Positions 47,301-57,800 of a stretch of DNA of 64,000 nucleotides are shown one piece after another. Positions within the stretch are counted from its first letter, which is position 1; each line of letters starts with the position of its first letter. The DNA is from Branchiostoma floridae (lineage: Eukaryota > Chordata > Leptocardii > Amphioxiformes > Branchiostomatidae): NCBI RefSeq assembly GCF_000003815.2, contig NC_049984.1, forward strand, positions 13,646,550 through 13,710,549, read 5' to 3'. The notes below the pieces were generated by a model. The model ran no database searches. It was not told where the DNA came from and saw nothing but the letters and a program-made list of their open reading frames with translations. The position numbers and the translations under genes are program-made.

Positions 47301-50300
47301 TGTCAATAAACAGGGATAAAGACAATAGCTTTGAGACTTCAAAAAAAAAAACATGCCACCTGGCATGGAACTTCTGTTTTCTAAAACCTTACTGAGGGAC
47401 AGATGGTGCTGCTCAGAACTGCCCCATGATTGGAGGGGCCAACCAGGCAGCTCTTTGATGTCTTGCCAATCCTGAAATTACCTGGAAAAGATCTAATTAA
47501 CTGTGCCTGATACCTTGGGGTAGTGGCCACATGTAGCCTGTGTCTATTCCCTCTGGGCTTTCTACTGAAATGACCTCATTTGCCAGGATGGACTAGCTCT
47601 AGACATGACATGGGATGAGCACTCACCTTGGCAGCCTATTGGGACCAGTGAACTCCTTGCTCTCTCTGACCCATCACAAGGAAATAAACCCAAAAAAGGA
47701 ACGGCTCTCAAGAACAGTGTTTCTTGTACTGACATAACTGGTATAAGATCACCTGTCTATCATTGTCCTTTCAGACATCAATTCTGACAATTATCACTTG
47801 CTATACTCCACAGTTGAAGAGCCAGGGCTAACCCATCCTACAGCAGAAAGTCTCCAGACCAAATCTACACAACCTGTTGCCAAAACCTTGAGAGTGATGT
47901 GGCCCCCATCTCTTTTGCCCTGTAAGTCCCCTCCCAAATGAGGTGCAGGCCCTACTGAGCCCTATCTAATTCTACCCTTGGGGTATCCATTTCAACTTCT
48001 GTATACCACCACCTAAACACACATACACATATGCAAACAATAGAGAACTTGATGGTTGGACCAGGAAAGCTCACCCATGGGAAGCTTGAAACTTGTGCAA
48101 TGGCAAATCTTATTCATTCCCTGTACCTTGCACAGAACTGATGGCAAAAAGGAGGAGAACACCACTGAAATGTTAAAGTGATTCCAGCTTGCCAAGTTTG
48201 GTTGGGTATCGGTTTCCGCCACCTCTGTGCACATGTACACACAACACCCAACAGATACACATCGATTCACCAAGATCAAACGTGGCTGGAGTTTAGCATC
48301 CGCCATCTGCTGGCAAGTCTCACTGACACTGTCAACAACCTCCCCACTAATGACGTCATCCAATAAGGAGATTAAGGCAAGACAAATACATGCACAAAGA
48401 AGAACATCAAACAGATTCCTTTGCTTTGAAGATTGCCTCTATCTGAAAGCCTGTATTTGGCACATAGACAACTGGAGAATAGAACAAAACTTTTGATCAC
48501 AAGGTTAAGGCATCCTTTGCTTTGAGTTTTCCCCTGGCACTGGACCAAAAATCAGGTCCATGCCCTCTATCTATTTAAGTGGTATCAGTTTCAAAGGCAT
48601 ACATGTGCACATACTGTTGTCAGTTGCTGCTTGGCCACTTGGAGTTATCTTGTCTGGCTACAACAGGAAACAAGCTGAAACTCAATCTAAAAGAGTAACA
48701 CTGCTTTTGGCAGTCAAGGGATTCCCACCCAAGTCACAGTCTCCCCTACTCTACGCCCCCCTCCCACCCTATCCCTACCACTCAACTCAGCCAAATGAGG
48801 CTGATATCTTGACCAAGGGTATCAGTTTCAGTCACTCAGCCTATTAGTCATGATTTATGTAGAAACTGACTGTTCAACCCAATACCACACACCACTGATG
48901 CCTGTCCTACACCAAACTGAACTTTTAGCTCCCTAACATTACAATGCGCCATGTGAGAACTCCCAACGATTACTGGAAAACAGCAATCAAGACAAAGTTT
49001 ATCAAAAACAGCAGTGAGTAGAAGATAAAATACAAGTTTGACTAGTGGCTACCTTAGGTGGTATCATTTGTATGAGGGCACACCTGAGGCTGTGACCTCC
49101 GTGACCTGGACCTGCCAAGAAAGTAGGCCTGCAACTTTTTATAGCCACAGTTTAGGGAGTAATTGCACCATAACAAGAGGGGGATTTTAAAAAAAAACCT
49201 TTCTGACTTTGTGAAGACTAAGTTACTGTATCTACAAATCATGGAAGGATTGTTAACTATTGACCAAATAAAATATACTAAAACAACCTACCAAAGGAAA
49301 TGTTTTTCAAACTTTTTGAAAAAATTGGCCACTTTTTATCATTGTCTATTTGTATTCTGAACATCTTCTCTTACTACGACTACAAAATTTTTCTAGAATT
49401 CTCACTGTCCATGTGTTAGGCACTGGTAGCAGTTCTTGTCACAGGAAGTACTTCCAGAGAGTAACCACAGGTTTGATCCAGATATGTAGTATCAGTCCCT
49501 TGATACCCCAAGATAACACATGTGGTTGTTACTGAACTTCACATACAGGCATAGAGATGCCCACCAGCAGAGTTGTGTACTCATTGGCACATTCCTAACA
49601 ACAAATCGCAAACAATCCCTGAATGTGATGGTCAAGGAGATAACCGCCAACAAAAATTCTTGAAAAAATGTCTGCAGTGTCTGTACCAAAACAGATGAGC
49701 TTGTCAAGCCTGTTTCATGTCAGGTTGTGTGCTGACACTTGCCAAGGTCAAGGCAGGGAAAGACTGTTGCTTGGGTTGGGGATAGGATATTCCCCATAGT
49801 ATCAGTGTCTGAGAGACCTTTGTCTTTTGTCAATTTTACAAAGTTCAATGTTTACTTCTGCAGCAGTAATTTCTAACTCTGATGAAAGGCATGCTGACCT
49901 TCCTTCCTAAAGCGCCTGTGAATTTTCAAAACAGATTTGACACACACCAGCATTAGCCAGATTCTTCTTGGTAATGAAGCCAAGCCAATCAGTCTTTTAC
50001 CTGCGTAATTTCCGCCTAACCTGACCTAAGTCTACCCAGTGGGGTAGACATACTTCCGACACTAATCCCTTTTCCATCTCATTTGACCACTTGATACTGA
50101 GCCGACCGCTACATACCTTACCTTTGTGTCGCCTTCCTTAGAAGTGACTAAAAACAAATATTACAGATGATTGTCACATTATATTTGCCATATACATAAA
50201 CCACAACAGTGAGTTGCAGTAGCTTAACGTCAAACACAGGTATGATAGGGGTGACTGACCCTCAAGTCCCAAATACGGAATTCATTGGGCTGTTAAATAC

Positions 50301-53300
50301 ATTTCTGTCATAACATCTCCTTAAAAAGCCCAAGTTCTACAAGGTAAGGGAACACACAACTTTGCACTAGTTATAAGTCTCTGCAAGAGTTAATTGTAAT
50401 TCTATGATATCTTTTAGTGCACACTGTTCAAACTGTGGCCTGTTCAAATCAAAGTCTGGAGTTCAAAGTATGTTTGGGCTGGGCACAAGCAAAATATTTT
50501 GTTTGCATTACTACAAGATAAAACGCACACAAACAATACACATTTCTCTATCTCTGTAAAGAATCTGAAAAGATAAAAGATGCTTTCCTTTTGATATTTG
50601 ATAACAACTTTGAACATCAGAAGAGTCTTTAATGATCAGATAGAACACAATGCCATTTATACAAAACAGTAGAAAGCTTCAAAATCTGTCTGTTTGATGG
50701 ACATAAAAAGCAGTTGATCTTGCCACAGAAAGACAGCTCATTAGCTAATAACATGCCAATTATGACATCAGCCATTACTACGCCTAGGGACCACAAGATT
50801 TTTGGATGTGCCACACCCACTCCAGCAGTGAGAACCCAACTACCAGCACTCACTAAGGATTATACTGAACAGAAAACATAATTATCCCCATTCATGCCAA
50901 GGGAGGCATGCCCAAAACAGAGTTCAGCCCTCCAAGGAAGGGGTGAAAGGTTGTCAATGTCAAATTCATGGGCAGAGATGAAAGGAGCTATGTTAGTGCC
51001 TCGTATGGCATGCCCGACTTCGGAATAAAAGACCTGCTTTTTCAGGCCCTCTGCTAGCATTCATGTACAAATGGGTAAACTGCGGCAGAATACAAAACTC
51101 CATGCGTGTCTTTACACAATAACAACATCAAAGCACCTCCCGACATGGGCCCCAAAACTTCCCTCTCCACTGAATAGAGTTGGGGGCAGAAGCACACTCT
51201 GGTCCATTCAACAGGAGCACTTTGAAGAAAAAAGGCACAAAGGGAAACCAAGGTAGTCCTAATTTTTCAGCCCTGTCAAAATTCGAAGAGGGGTGGCGTA
51301 CAAACTGCCCCCCCTCCCCTAAATGTTTCTTATCAGATGTGCCTTATTGCAGGCGCCGTGTGTGGCACAAGGTAGCTGTAAAGGAAGTGGTAAATGACCC
51401 CTACACAATAACCAGCAAGGTAAATAGGTGAGAAAGGCAGCCAGGTGAATGGCCACAATGGTTCAGGTTTATTGTACAGCTCCAACCACAAATGGCCCAA
51501 ACGACCCATTGTGTGAAAGCAGATACTGAGCCCCGAAAAATAAACTTTCTGGGTTTATGTTTTGCAATGTTACTCCCATAGGAATGTTTATGGACAAAAG
51601 AATCTTTAAAAAAAATGCTCTCTGACCCCCAAAACCATAAAAATGTCATGCCGCATGGTGAGAACTATGGTAATACTATAACTATTCCATATTACAATGA
51701 CAGGGAGAAATTAGATTCAACTTGAGAATAAATGTATGAACACATAAGCATGGCCGACGTCAACGGGGATAGCAGCAAGAAAAAGGAAGCCAACAAAAGT
51801 AAAAATCTAAGCAACACGCACACAAAAACTGTTAAACGTCCTGTCTGAAAGCTAGCACAAGTACTGAAGGCTGCACCCTTGAAACCCAATCCTGTTCAAA
51901 TTGTATAAAATAAAACAAACAAGAAAACAATGATGGTCAAAACTGCCCATAAGCCAAAATAAGCACACTGGAACTAAATTACTGGGGCCCCGGGGTGTTG
52001 TGAAGAAATGTGTGCAAATTAACTTTGTTACGATTGATATTCTACATGATGAAATTAGTTCAAAAGACACACAGAAAACTTGACAAGAGTACTTGCGAGA
52101 TGTGTGACAAGCCTCGGGAAGTAAACCAGTTGGCCTGAGGCCGTGCACAGAAGGAATTTGCTAGTCTTTCGGGAACATAAGCTTCCTGCACAGACGGCCA
52201 ACAAAAAACTTCAAACGGCTCCACTCCAGTCCCAGCCCGCGCTTTTGCACGCAAATACCAGCCGGGGCCCGAACCCCCCACCGCGGCGCAGCCTTCTCTC
52301 CCAGGGAACCCGCTGGGTTTCAAAGAGCCAGGCGGTTTCGGGCACTAGATTTGATCAATAATTGCTAAAATGGTCGACAATGATCCGCCAGATGGACTAC
52401 AGTGTTTAGTGAAATGAATGGGAAAAGGAAGGAAGCCATAGAAATGCCACTTGCGACACCACGAGGTGGAGAAAGTGAAGGAAGTTCGCGCGGCGTCGGT
52501 AGCACTTCCCAAGTCACTACTCTGTCATCAGACCGCGTTCGTCTCTACAACTTGTCATTAGCCGATCACTGAGAAAATGGGACCACAATCACCGGATAGC
52601 AGCCTACTACACCACAAGAAACTGGACAATCTACAAGATAGACCGATTTTTAAACGACATGCCGGGAAAAATTGCTACCATTACGATGCTGGTAAAATGC
52701 GGGCGGGAGAGGAGAAAGCAATTCATTTCTCTGGAAGTCGTTTACTTGGGCGGAATGAAAATGACTCTTGCAGCGATGCGAAGTCAAAGCAAAGACGGCG
52801 AGATTTAACACATTACGGCATGCCATGGACTGGTTTCCAGCATATGTCACGAGTTAGATCGGCCCAAATTGTTTTCAGGCGGACACACGTCTATTTCATT
52901 ACCATCGGAGTTGAAACAGAATTCCACCGAAAGCCCAGAATTGAACTAAATTAACTACGGCTGTCTCCGAATCGAGCCCGTCTTTTGAAGGGTCTTTGAT
53001 GGTTGCCTCGGTACTTTTGTACTTGACACGTAGTAATTAGGTTGTCTGCAAGTCATCCACATTTCTGTTTATCCCAGAAATAAACGTTTTGTGGCTCTGT
53101 TATTTTCCGGCTCGGAATGAATGGATCTACAGCACTACCATTCATTGGTCCCAAGTTAGTTCGTCTTTACGTTGACACCTTTATAATCGATTATATTTTA
53201 TTCTATTTTGACGTGCTAGAAAGCGATTGGTGTTTGTTTCAAAATCTGTCCATTTTGTGGTATGGCTTTCACAAACTTGCTCTGTTACCGTCCCAGGGGA

Positions 53301-54438
53301 GGAAGAGATTTGCAAATGGATAACGACAAAGAATTATCCAAAACCCCGATGCGGAAAAGAAGGCATGGGGAGCGGGGACATTGATACCCGGGTTGTGGGA
53401 TGTAACAAAACACAGCGACATAGGAAGTTGGTTACTTTATACGTTACCGGTGGTTGGCGGCCGCCTTTGTAAGTTGCGAGCTGTAACCCTGTTGCATTTT
53501 TCTGTCGAGCGATGAAATCCTCAATCCCCCTGTAACGTCCTGTGTTGAAGTGAGCATTGACCACGAAGGAATCGCCTGAAAAACAAGCAAGGGAAGAAGC
53601 GACGCCATGTGAGCCCGGGGTGCTGTCAAAGTGATTACCGAATTTCCTGAGAAAGCTGCGCCCCACTTCTGGAAGCAATTTTGGTGGCAGACAAAACCAG
53701 TAAACAAGTCCCAACTTAGAGGGAACCAGTTTTTACGGAGCCAAAAAGTGCAAACCACATTAAAAAGTGCCATCGGTTGGCGATCTTATGGCTATTTTCC
53801 CTCCCCAGAAACCCTTGACGACTTGGAAAACAAGCAGTAAACGACCATAGAAGCTGGAATCCCGTAGAGAAAATTTGATTCATCTGGGACGGGAATGCCA
53901 GAGCTTCAAAAGCAGACCCACCATTTCTATTCATACTGTCGGCATGAATCGAAGTGCATTTTCCATCGCATGGTAACAATGTGTTTTGTACTATGAATCG
54001 AGAAAAGCACGCGGTACAGTGGCAAGGTTTGTGTGGCAAGCGAGGTACTTTGGTTTACTTTGGAGAGGCGAGCAAGCGGGGAAGCTCGCACATTTCGACA
54101 GAAAAGGCCAGGGAGCTACAGTGTAAACAAAACCTCTCCAAGATCCGAGTTACAAGCGAACCACCAAACCGCACGAGTTGAAATCGGGCCAATTTTCAAC
54201 ACCGAAAGCATCAAGACAACACGACGGCACTCACCCTCTGGACTTTCCCGCCTCTTGCAGGCTGTTGCCCCGTCCATGGAGACCAGCGAAGGGGAGAAAA
54301 AAACAGACACAAACGTTAGCATCTGGCCGGAGAATCAAATGGGCAAATGACTCAACGAGCATATCGAGCGAAGGGCTCGGGAGCGGAGGCCACATGTGCC
54401 CGACGATGCTTACCGTGCTTGCTCTGAAGCTTGCCCAT
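28777..54438 (-). CDS. NKD1: Naked cuticle homologue, Wnt feedback inhibitor (whole gene, 9 exons)
   Basis: Exons in transcript order: 54438-54414, 54261-54235, 53575-53448, 34310-34226, 31282-31161, 30893-30798, 30579-30221, 29877-29684, 29354-28777; 1614 nt, 537 residues, phases all consistent. It begins MGKLQSKH, with Gly2 a probable N-myristoylation site, followed by CKRRESPEG and GDSF as in vertebrate NKD. An EF-hand (QEWTFTLYDF; loop D151-D162) lies in exons 6-7. A DRRSHYLDLAGVEN motif (about 325-338) matches NKD RRNHYLDLAGIEN. The C-terminus is a His-rich tail (514-537) shared with NKD1. By family it binds Dishevelled via the EF-hand region and dampens canonical Wnt signalling at membrane and cytoplasm. 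At 537 residues it is longer than human NKD1 (470). An invertebrate gene would be the single precursor of NKD1/NKD2; the symbol is by similarity. The exon 3 to exon 4 joint (19-kb intron) is the weakest. Confidence 0.92.
29684..29877 (-). CDS. NKD1: NKD exon 8, His-rich block and HYLDLAG motif
   Basis: 194 nt. Encodes two histidine clusters (HNHHHH, HSHHHHH) and DRRSHYLDLAGVENLNNAP, the family signature C-terminal to the EF-hand. Confidence 0.93.
30221..30579 (-). CDS. NKD1: NKD exon 7, second EF-hand helix and acidic/polyQ region
   Basis: 359 nt. Begins with D162, the last loop residue, then FATLLHSIYEMVG; continues KTLKLRLTVSPPKNG (human KMLRVKLTVAPDG), an acidic stretch and a Q6 run at 269-274. 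Confidence 0.94.
30798..30893 (-). CDS. NKD1: NKD exon 6, EF-hand
   Basis: 96 nt, phase 0 both sides. Encodes FECGVSVEGSDKQEWTFTLY and the loop start DFDGKGKVTQE. The first EF helix and 11 of 12 loop residues are here. Confidence 0.95.
31161..31282 (-). CDS. NKD1: NKD exon 5
   Basis: 122 nt, acceptor TTCTTCAG, donor GGAG before GTACGT. Encodes QLPPETPD (human ALPPEKTD), then a low-conservation linker. Confidence 0.85.
31283..34225 (-). other. NKD intron 4 (2.9 kb)
   Basis: No coding exon is seen. The short motif ATTAGGCTAGTTTTC occurs at about 31556 and about 33099, perhaps the edges of a repeat. Confidence 0.6.
34226..34310 (-). CDS. NKD1: NKD exon 4
   Basis: 85 nt after CTCCCCCCAG. Encodes EPPAQEMEKAGG and ends DDCFPLE plus 1 nt, giving DDCFPLEVQLPPE across the junction (human DDFRLEVALPPE). 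Confidence 0.85.
35291..35665. mobile_element. Non-autonomous DNA transposon with about 37-bp TIRs
   Basis: The left TIR 35291-35327 (TAAGGCACGATCTACACACA...) and the right TIR ending at 35665 match as inverted repeats at about 33 of 37 positions; both finish in a CCGATATCGG palindrome. The outermost TA/TA may be a TA target duplication, giving a 371-bp element. There is no transposase. It carries a 21-bp tandem repeat. The TIR sequence is unrelated to the CTCCAAGCAG family. Confidence 0.85.
35441..35482 (+). repeat. 21-bp tandem duplication inside the TIR element
   Basis: AGCTTAGCAGGGGTCCCCGA plus T (35441-35461) is followed at once by the same 20 bases plus C (35462-35482). GGGGTCCCC is itself palindromic. 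Confidence 0.95.
36486..36500 (+). repeat. Poly-G tract (15)
   Basis: T-run followed by 15 G in NKD intron 3; possible quadruplex former or length error. Confidence 0.85.
44728..44890. other. Assembly gap (163 N)
   Basis: Run of N inside NKD intron 3. Confidence 1.
53448..53575 (-). CDS. NKD1: NKD exon 3
   Basis: 128 nt after TTTTTCAG. Encodes DSFVVNAHFNTGRYRGIEDF then IARQKN, aligned with human GDSFAVSAAW...KGIEEWIGRQ. The donor CCG before GTAACG is non-ideal but gives phase 0, as exon 4 needs. A GG before GTTACA donor 45 nt earlier would not keep phase. Confidence 0.82.
54235..54261 (-). CDS. NKD1: NKD exon 2, 27-nt micro-exon
   Basis: Acceptor GGCAACAG, donor GAGG before GTGAGT; only 27 nt, encoding the split Ala, CKRRESPE and the first base of Gly. 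CKRRESPEG is invariant with human NKD1. Confidence 0.9.
54414..54438 (-). CDS. NKD1: NKD exon 1, start codon
   Basis: ATG at 54438-54436, MGKLQSKH plus 1 nt, donor GTAAGC. Matches MGKLHSK of vertebrate NKD1; Gly2 and the following residues fit N-myristoylation. The surrounding region 54380-54760 is GC-rich. Confidence 0.92.
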
Positions 54439-54829
54439 CGCGGCCTGCTCGCTACATCGAGGTTCGCGATGCCACCAGCTACAGTCCACGCAACTTGGGT
54501 TGTAATTCCGGGGGTAAAATTCGCCGGTTGCGGTCGTCCAAGTCCTGAAAAATATGCAGTAGCGCGAGTGTTGAGGGAGCTTTGGCGGGGCAGCCGAGCT
54601 CTTGCCAAGCGATTGTCGGCACTCTTTGCACAACCCGACCCGGGTGTGAGGGCGGGACAAACCCTGACCCCGCAGCTGTTGGCACAACACTACCTAGCTG
54701 CTCAAGTTACACGCACACTGCCTGATGAGACCTCAGGCAAGATTGGGTCGGGCTGATACCACAGGCTGCTCACACGTACGTAAGGGCGACTGGACTGTAC
54801 CATTACTACAACCAAAGAGGTGTGTCGTA

Positions 54830-54862
54830 TAATAATAATAATAATAATGAATGAATGAATGA
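54830..54862 (+). repeat. TAA then TGAA microsatellite
   Basis: (ATA)n followed by (TGAA)n about 400 bp upstream of the NKD start. Confidence 0.85.
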
Positions 54863-57800
54863 CTAATTTTCTATCCACGGTTTTTTCAATAACACACAAT
54901 ATTTGTGAATTCATGAGACCAATTAACTATATTCCATGCTACAAAATACTAAGAAAATAAGCTTTTATCAAATATAAATAGTTTTTACGTTAGTAAAATT
55001 AATACAAAGTATAATATTTTCCCCATAGTACTTAGTAGTACATTCCAATCAATGCCGAGTGTCTTCATATTGATTATCTGAACAAACAAGATCAATTACT
55101 CAGTAAAGCAGAACGTATTCATTTCAGACAATTGTCTCCCCGAGTTGTTTTTATAACTTTTCCGATAACTGAAAATGTTTTTCTTCTGCCTGCGATGCTA
55201 ATTCCAACTGATTTGTGTAAATCACTCTCTGTGGTTCATTAACTATCCCCTAGAGCCTTGTGCTGATGACGTCTAGTGAGAGAATTTTATCGGTTATTCT
55301 TTGAGACAAAATGACAGCCTTCGCTATACTTGAATATCGCTTAAGAATCGATAACATGTTATGTCTATCACTTCAGTGTGTCCTTCAGCAAGCAATGAAT
55401 TAATGATACCTATTGAGGTAGATTCTGTTTTGTGGTGTGTGTATTCTCTGAAAGCTTGTATGACTACTCGCTGATACTCTGTTTTCTTTACAGATCCCAT
55501 TGTGGTTAGCATAAGTAAAACAAACTGGTAAATAGGCTTTTCAGTGTAAAATCCCAGTCTAATCTTGAAGGGGGTGTGAATATCCTAATCACGTGGTATT
55601 GTTACGCAGTTTTAATCGTCAGGGATCGATACGCGAAGCACCATACTAGCGGACACATAATGACTTCGCGGTCAATGTTAACAATTTCCCTGTATGCTGA
55701 TGTATCGTGTGTCACCGCTGTTTGGGTACTTACTGGTGACAGAAAAGCGTGATGTGGAATAATTGGTCGTCTCATGACCGGACAAAAGTTTTAGATGGCT
55801 TTGTGGGCTACAAATTCTGACCATTGAAGAAGACTGAGTGTGCGCAATTGCGTTTACAAAGAGAACGGAGAATCAACGGAGTTGAGTCTAATATATAGTT
55901 GAAAATATATTTCTTTGAATATGGAACTTAACGTTCAAATGAAACGGTGGCATCTAAAATCAGATTTAGCTGTATGTGTTTTAAACGTTATAACGTTTTT
56001 GTTAAAACCAAATCTGTCTGATCGATCAAGCATCTCACTTTGCAGCCCGTTTGCTTTATCATTCGCAGAATATTTGGGCACCTATGGGGTCTCGCCTTTG
56101 ATCGACACGCCGTAAAGGGAGGGGTTTGTAAGACTACCGCTGATTGGCTCTCCAGTCCCAAGCGGGACGATTTTACATAACCACTAGCTGATTGGTCCAA
56201 AAAGTCGGGGGGAAATTGGCACATCAACAGCAGGCCTGATCAACAGGGATGGCCTAAAATCCACCTGTATCTAACACTGACGCTGCTTGTACAATTTACA
56301 AAAAAGAGACCGGACCCGCTAAGTTTAGCGCAAAGTACCACTTTCATAACATTTCCGTCAGCTGCCGCTGGGCAAAAGACATGAAGATGTTTGAAGTCAT
56401 TTTGATGCCGTGAGACCGCTGCTTTTTCTAAAGACCCTGCCGCTCACTCCGGAAAAGTCGCGGGGCCAGCCCGATCGCCTGATCATTCTGATTTTGCGAT
56501 ATTAGCCCATATCAAAGGCGGCGGGCGCTTTCATCGTCTGGCTGGATGGGCATATTGATTGATACGCAAGAGAAGTGCGGAAGGGTTTGTGTATTGCGGT
56601 GGTCAAAGTAAACAGCGGAACGACGTAATAGAATTGGATATTGCACCACCAGTAAATTATGAGTAAATACAACAAATAGATATTCGTAATGATTTCGAGT
56701 ATGGACAGTTGAAAACGTTGGGTTTCTGGACAAATTACGACTTTTAGTACGTAAATTGTGCTATCTCACCAGCAAGCATACAAAAGTCCATTTCGCGCAA
56801 ACATAAAATGTAACTAAAATATAGTACTTTCCTCATCCCTACCAGTACCAACCGGTCAGCTTAGTCAATTATGTATGCTTCGTGTTTTGCTTATCTTTCA
56901 TTCCATGTCGAGCCGCTCGCACTTTCTGATGTACGATCTTTTCCCGCTCTGAACAGATGCATGCCGGCAGGGACCAGGCGTTCTCATCCGTTTGCTCGTG
57001 ATCAAAAGGTATAGAAATGATAGGGAATGCCAGCCGACCGGGGGCGAGAAAAGCGCCGCCTCTGTCAAAAATCAAAGATATCAAAGTGTCAAGATATGGG
57101 CTTGAGTTATGGGAGCTCTTCTGCCCCGCGCGAAAAGTGCATTTGTCGGTTGGAGTCATCAACATATCGCAGAATCTGCCAAACGCAAATATAGTCCTTG
57201 CGTCGGCAACCCGATAGCGAATCAAACAAACTAGAAAGAAGTCGATGGGTTTCAAAATCGCGCGCCGACAACTTAAAGCTTCAACATCAAAGATGAATAT
57301 ACATGCTGACAGGATTGATTCTGCAGACCGAGTATGGCGGGTTGTCAGCTTTGGTTACTAGTTTAGACGGAGAACCTTTGGTCGATCATAATGAAAAGAA
57401 AGGGAAATAAGATAGTATAGCGATGCTGTCCTCCTGTACCATTACTTTTGTCTTCTCTCAAAGAGGGAGATACAAAAGGAGAACGAAGTAACCTTACATC
57501 ATGCCTGTACATAAAAGTGTGCTCATCCCTAATGTAGTTTGTATCACAGCGCAGAGTCTATCATGTCAGCTCCCTCTGATCTGCCTGTGAAATTCTGCGC
57601 TAAGGAAGATGGAAAGATAAATAAGGAGACGGAGTAGAAGTAAAGAAGGTGCTAAGCTTGATATTACACGGGAGAGCTGGGTATCTCTTCTTTTCAAAGA
57701 ACTGCATACAGAGAAAAGGGGAATGCCATGAGAGAGAAGGGCAGAGAGTCAAAGATAGAGATCCAAAGGAAAATAAAGAAATATCCTTTTATGTGTGATA

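Larger units (their letters stand above)
34311..53447 (-). other. NKD intron 3 (19.1 kb)
   Basis: The largest intron in the window. It contains the 375-bp TIR element (35291-35665), a poly-G run (36486-36500) and a 163-bp assembly gap. I see no nested gene; short open frames here lack family motifs. The flanking exons are both phase 0, so no extra exon is required, but a small in-phase exon, perhaps in the gap, cannot be excluded. Confidence 0.6.

Noticed and set aside
53716-54039. 107-codon minus-strand open frame within NKD intron 2
   Set aside because: No similarity to NKD; exons 2 and 3 join in phase without it.
54178-54756. 192-codon plus-strand open frame, and a 125-codon minus-strand frame at 54231-54608
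   Set aside because: Shadow frames over the GC-rich NKD exons 1-2 and promoter; the NKD frame on the minus strand is supported by homology.
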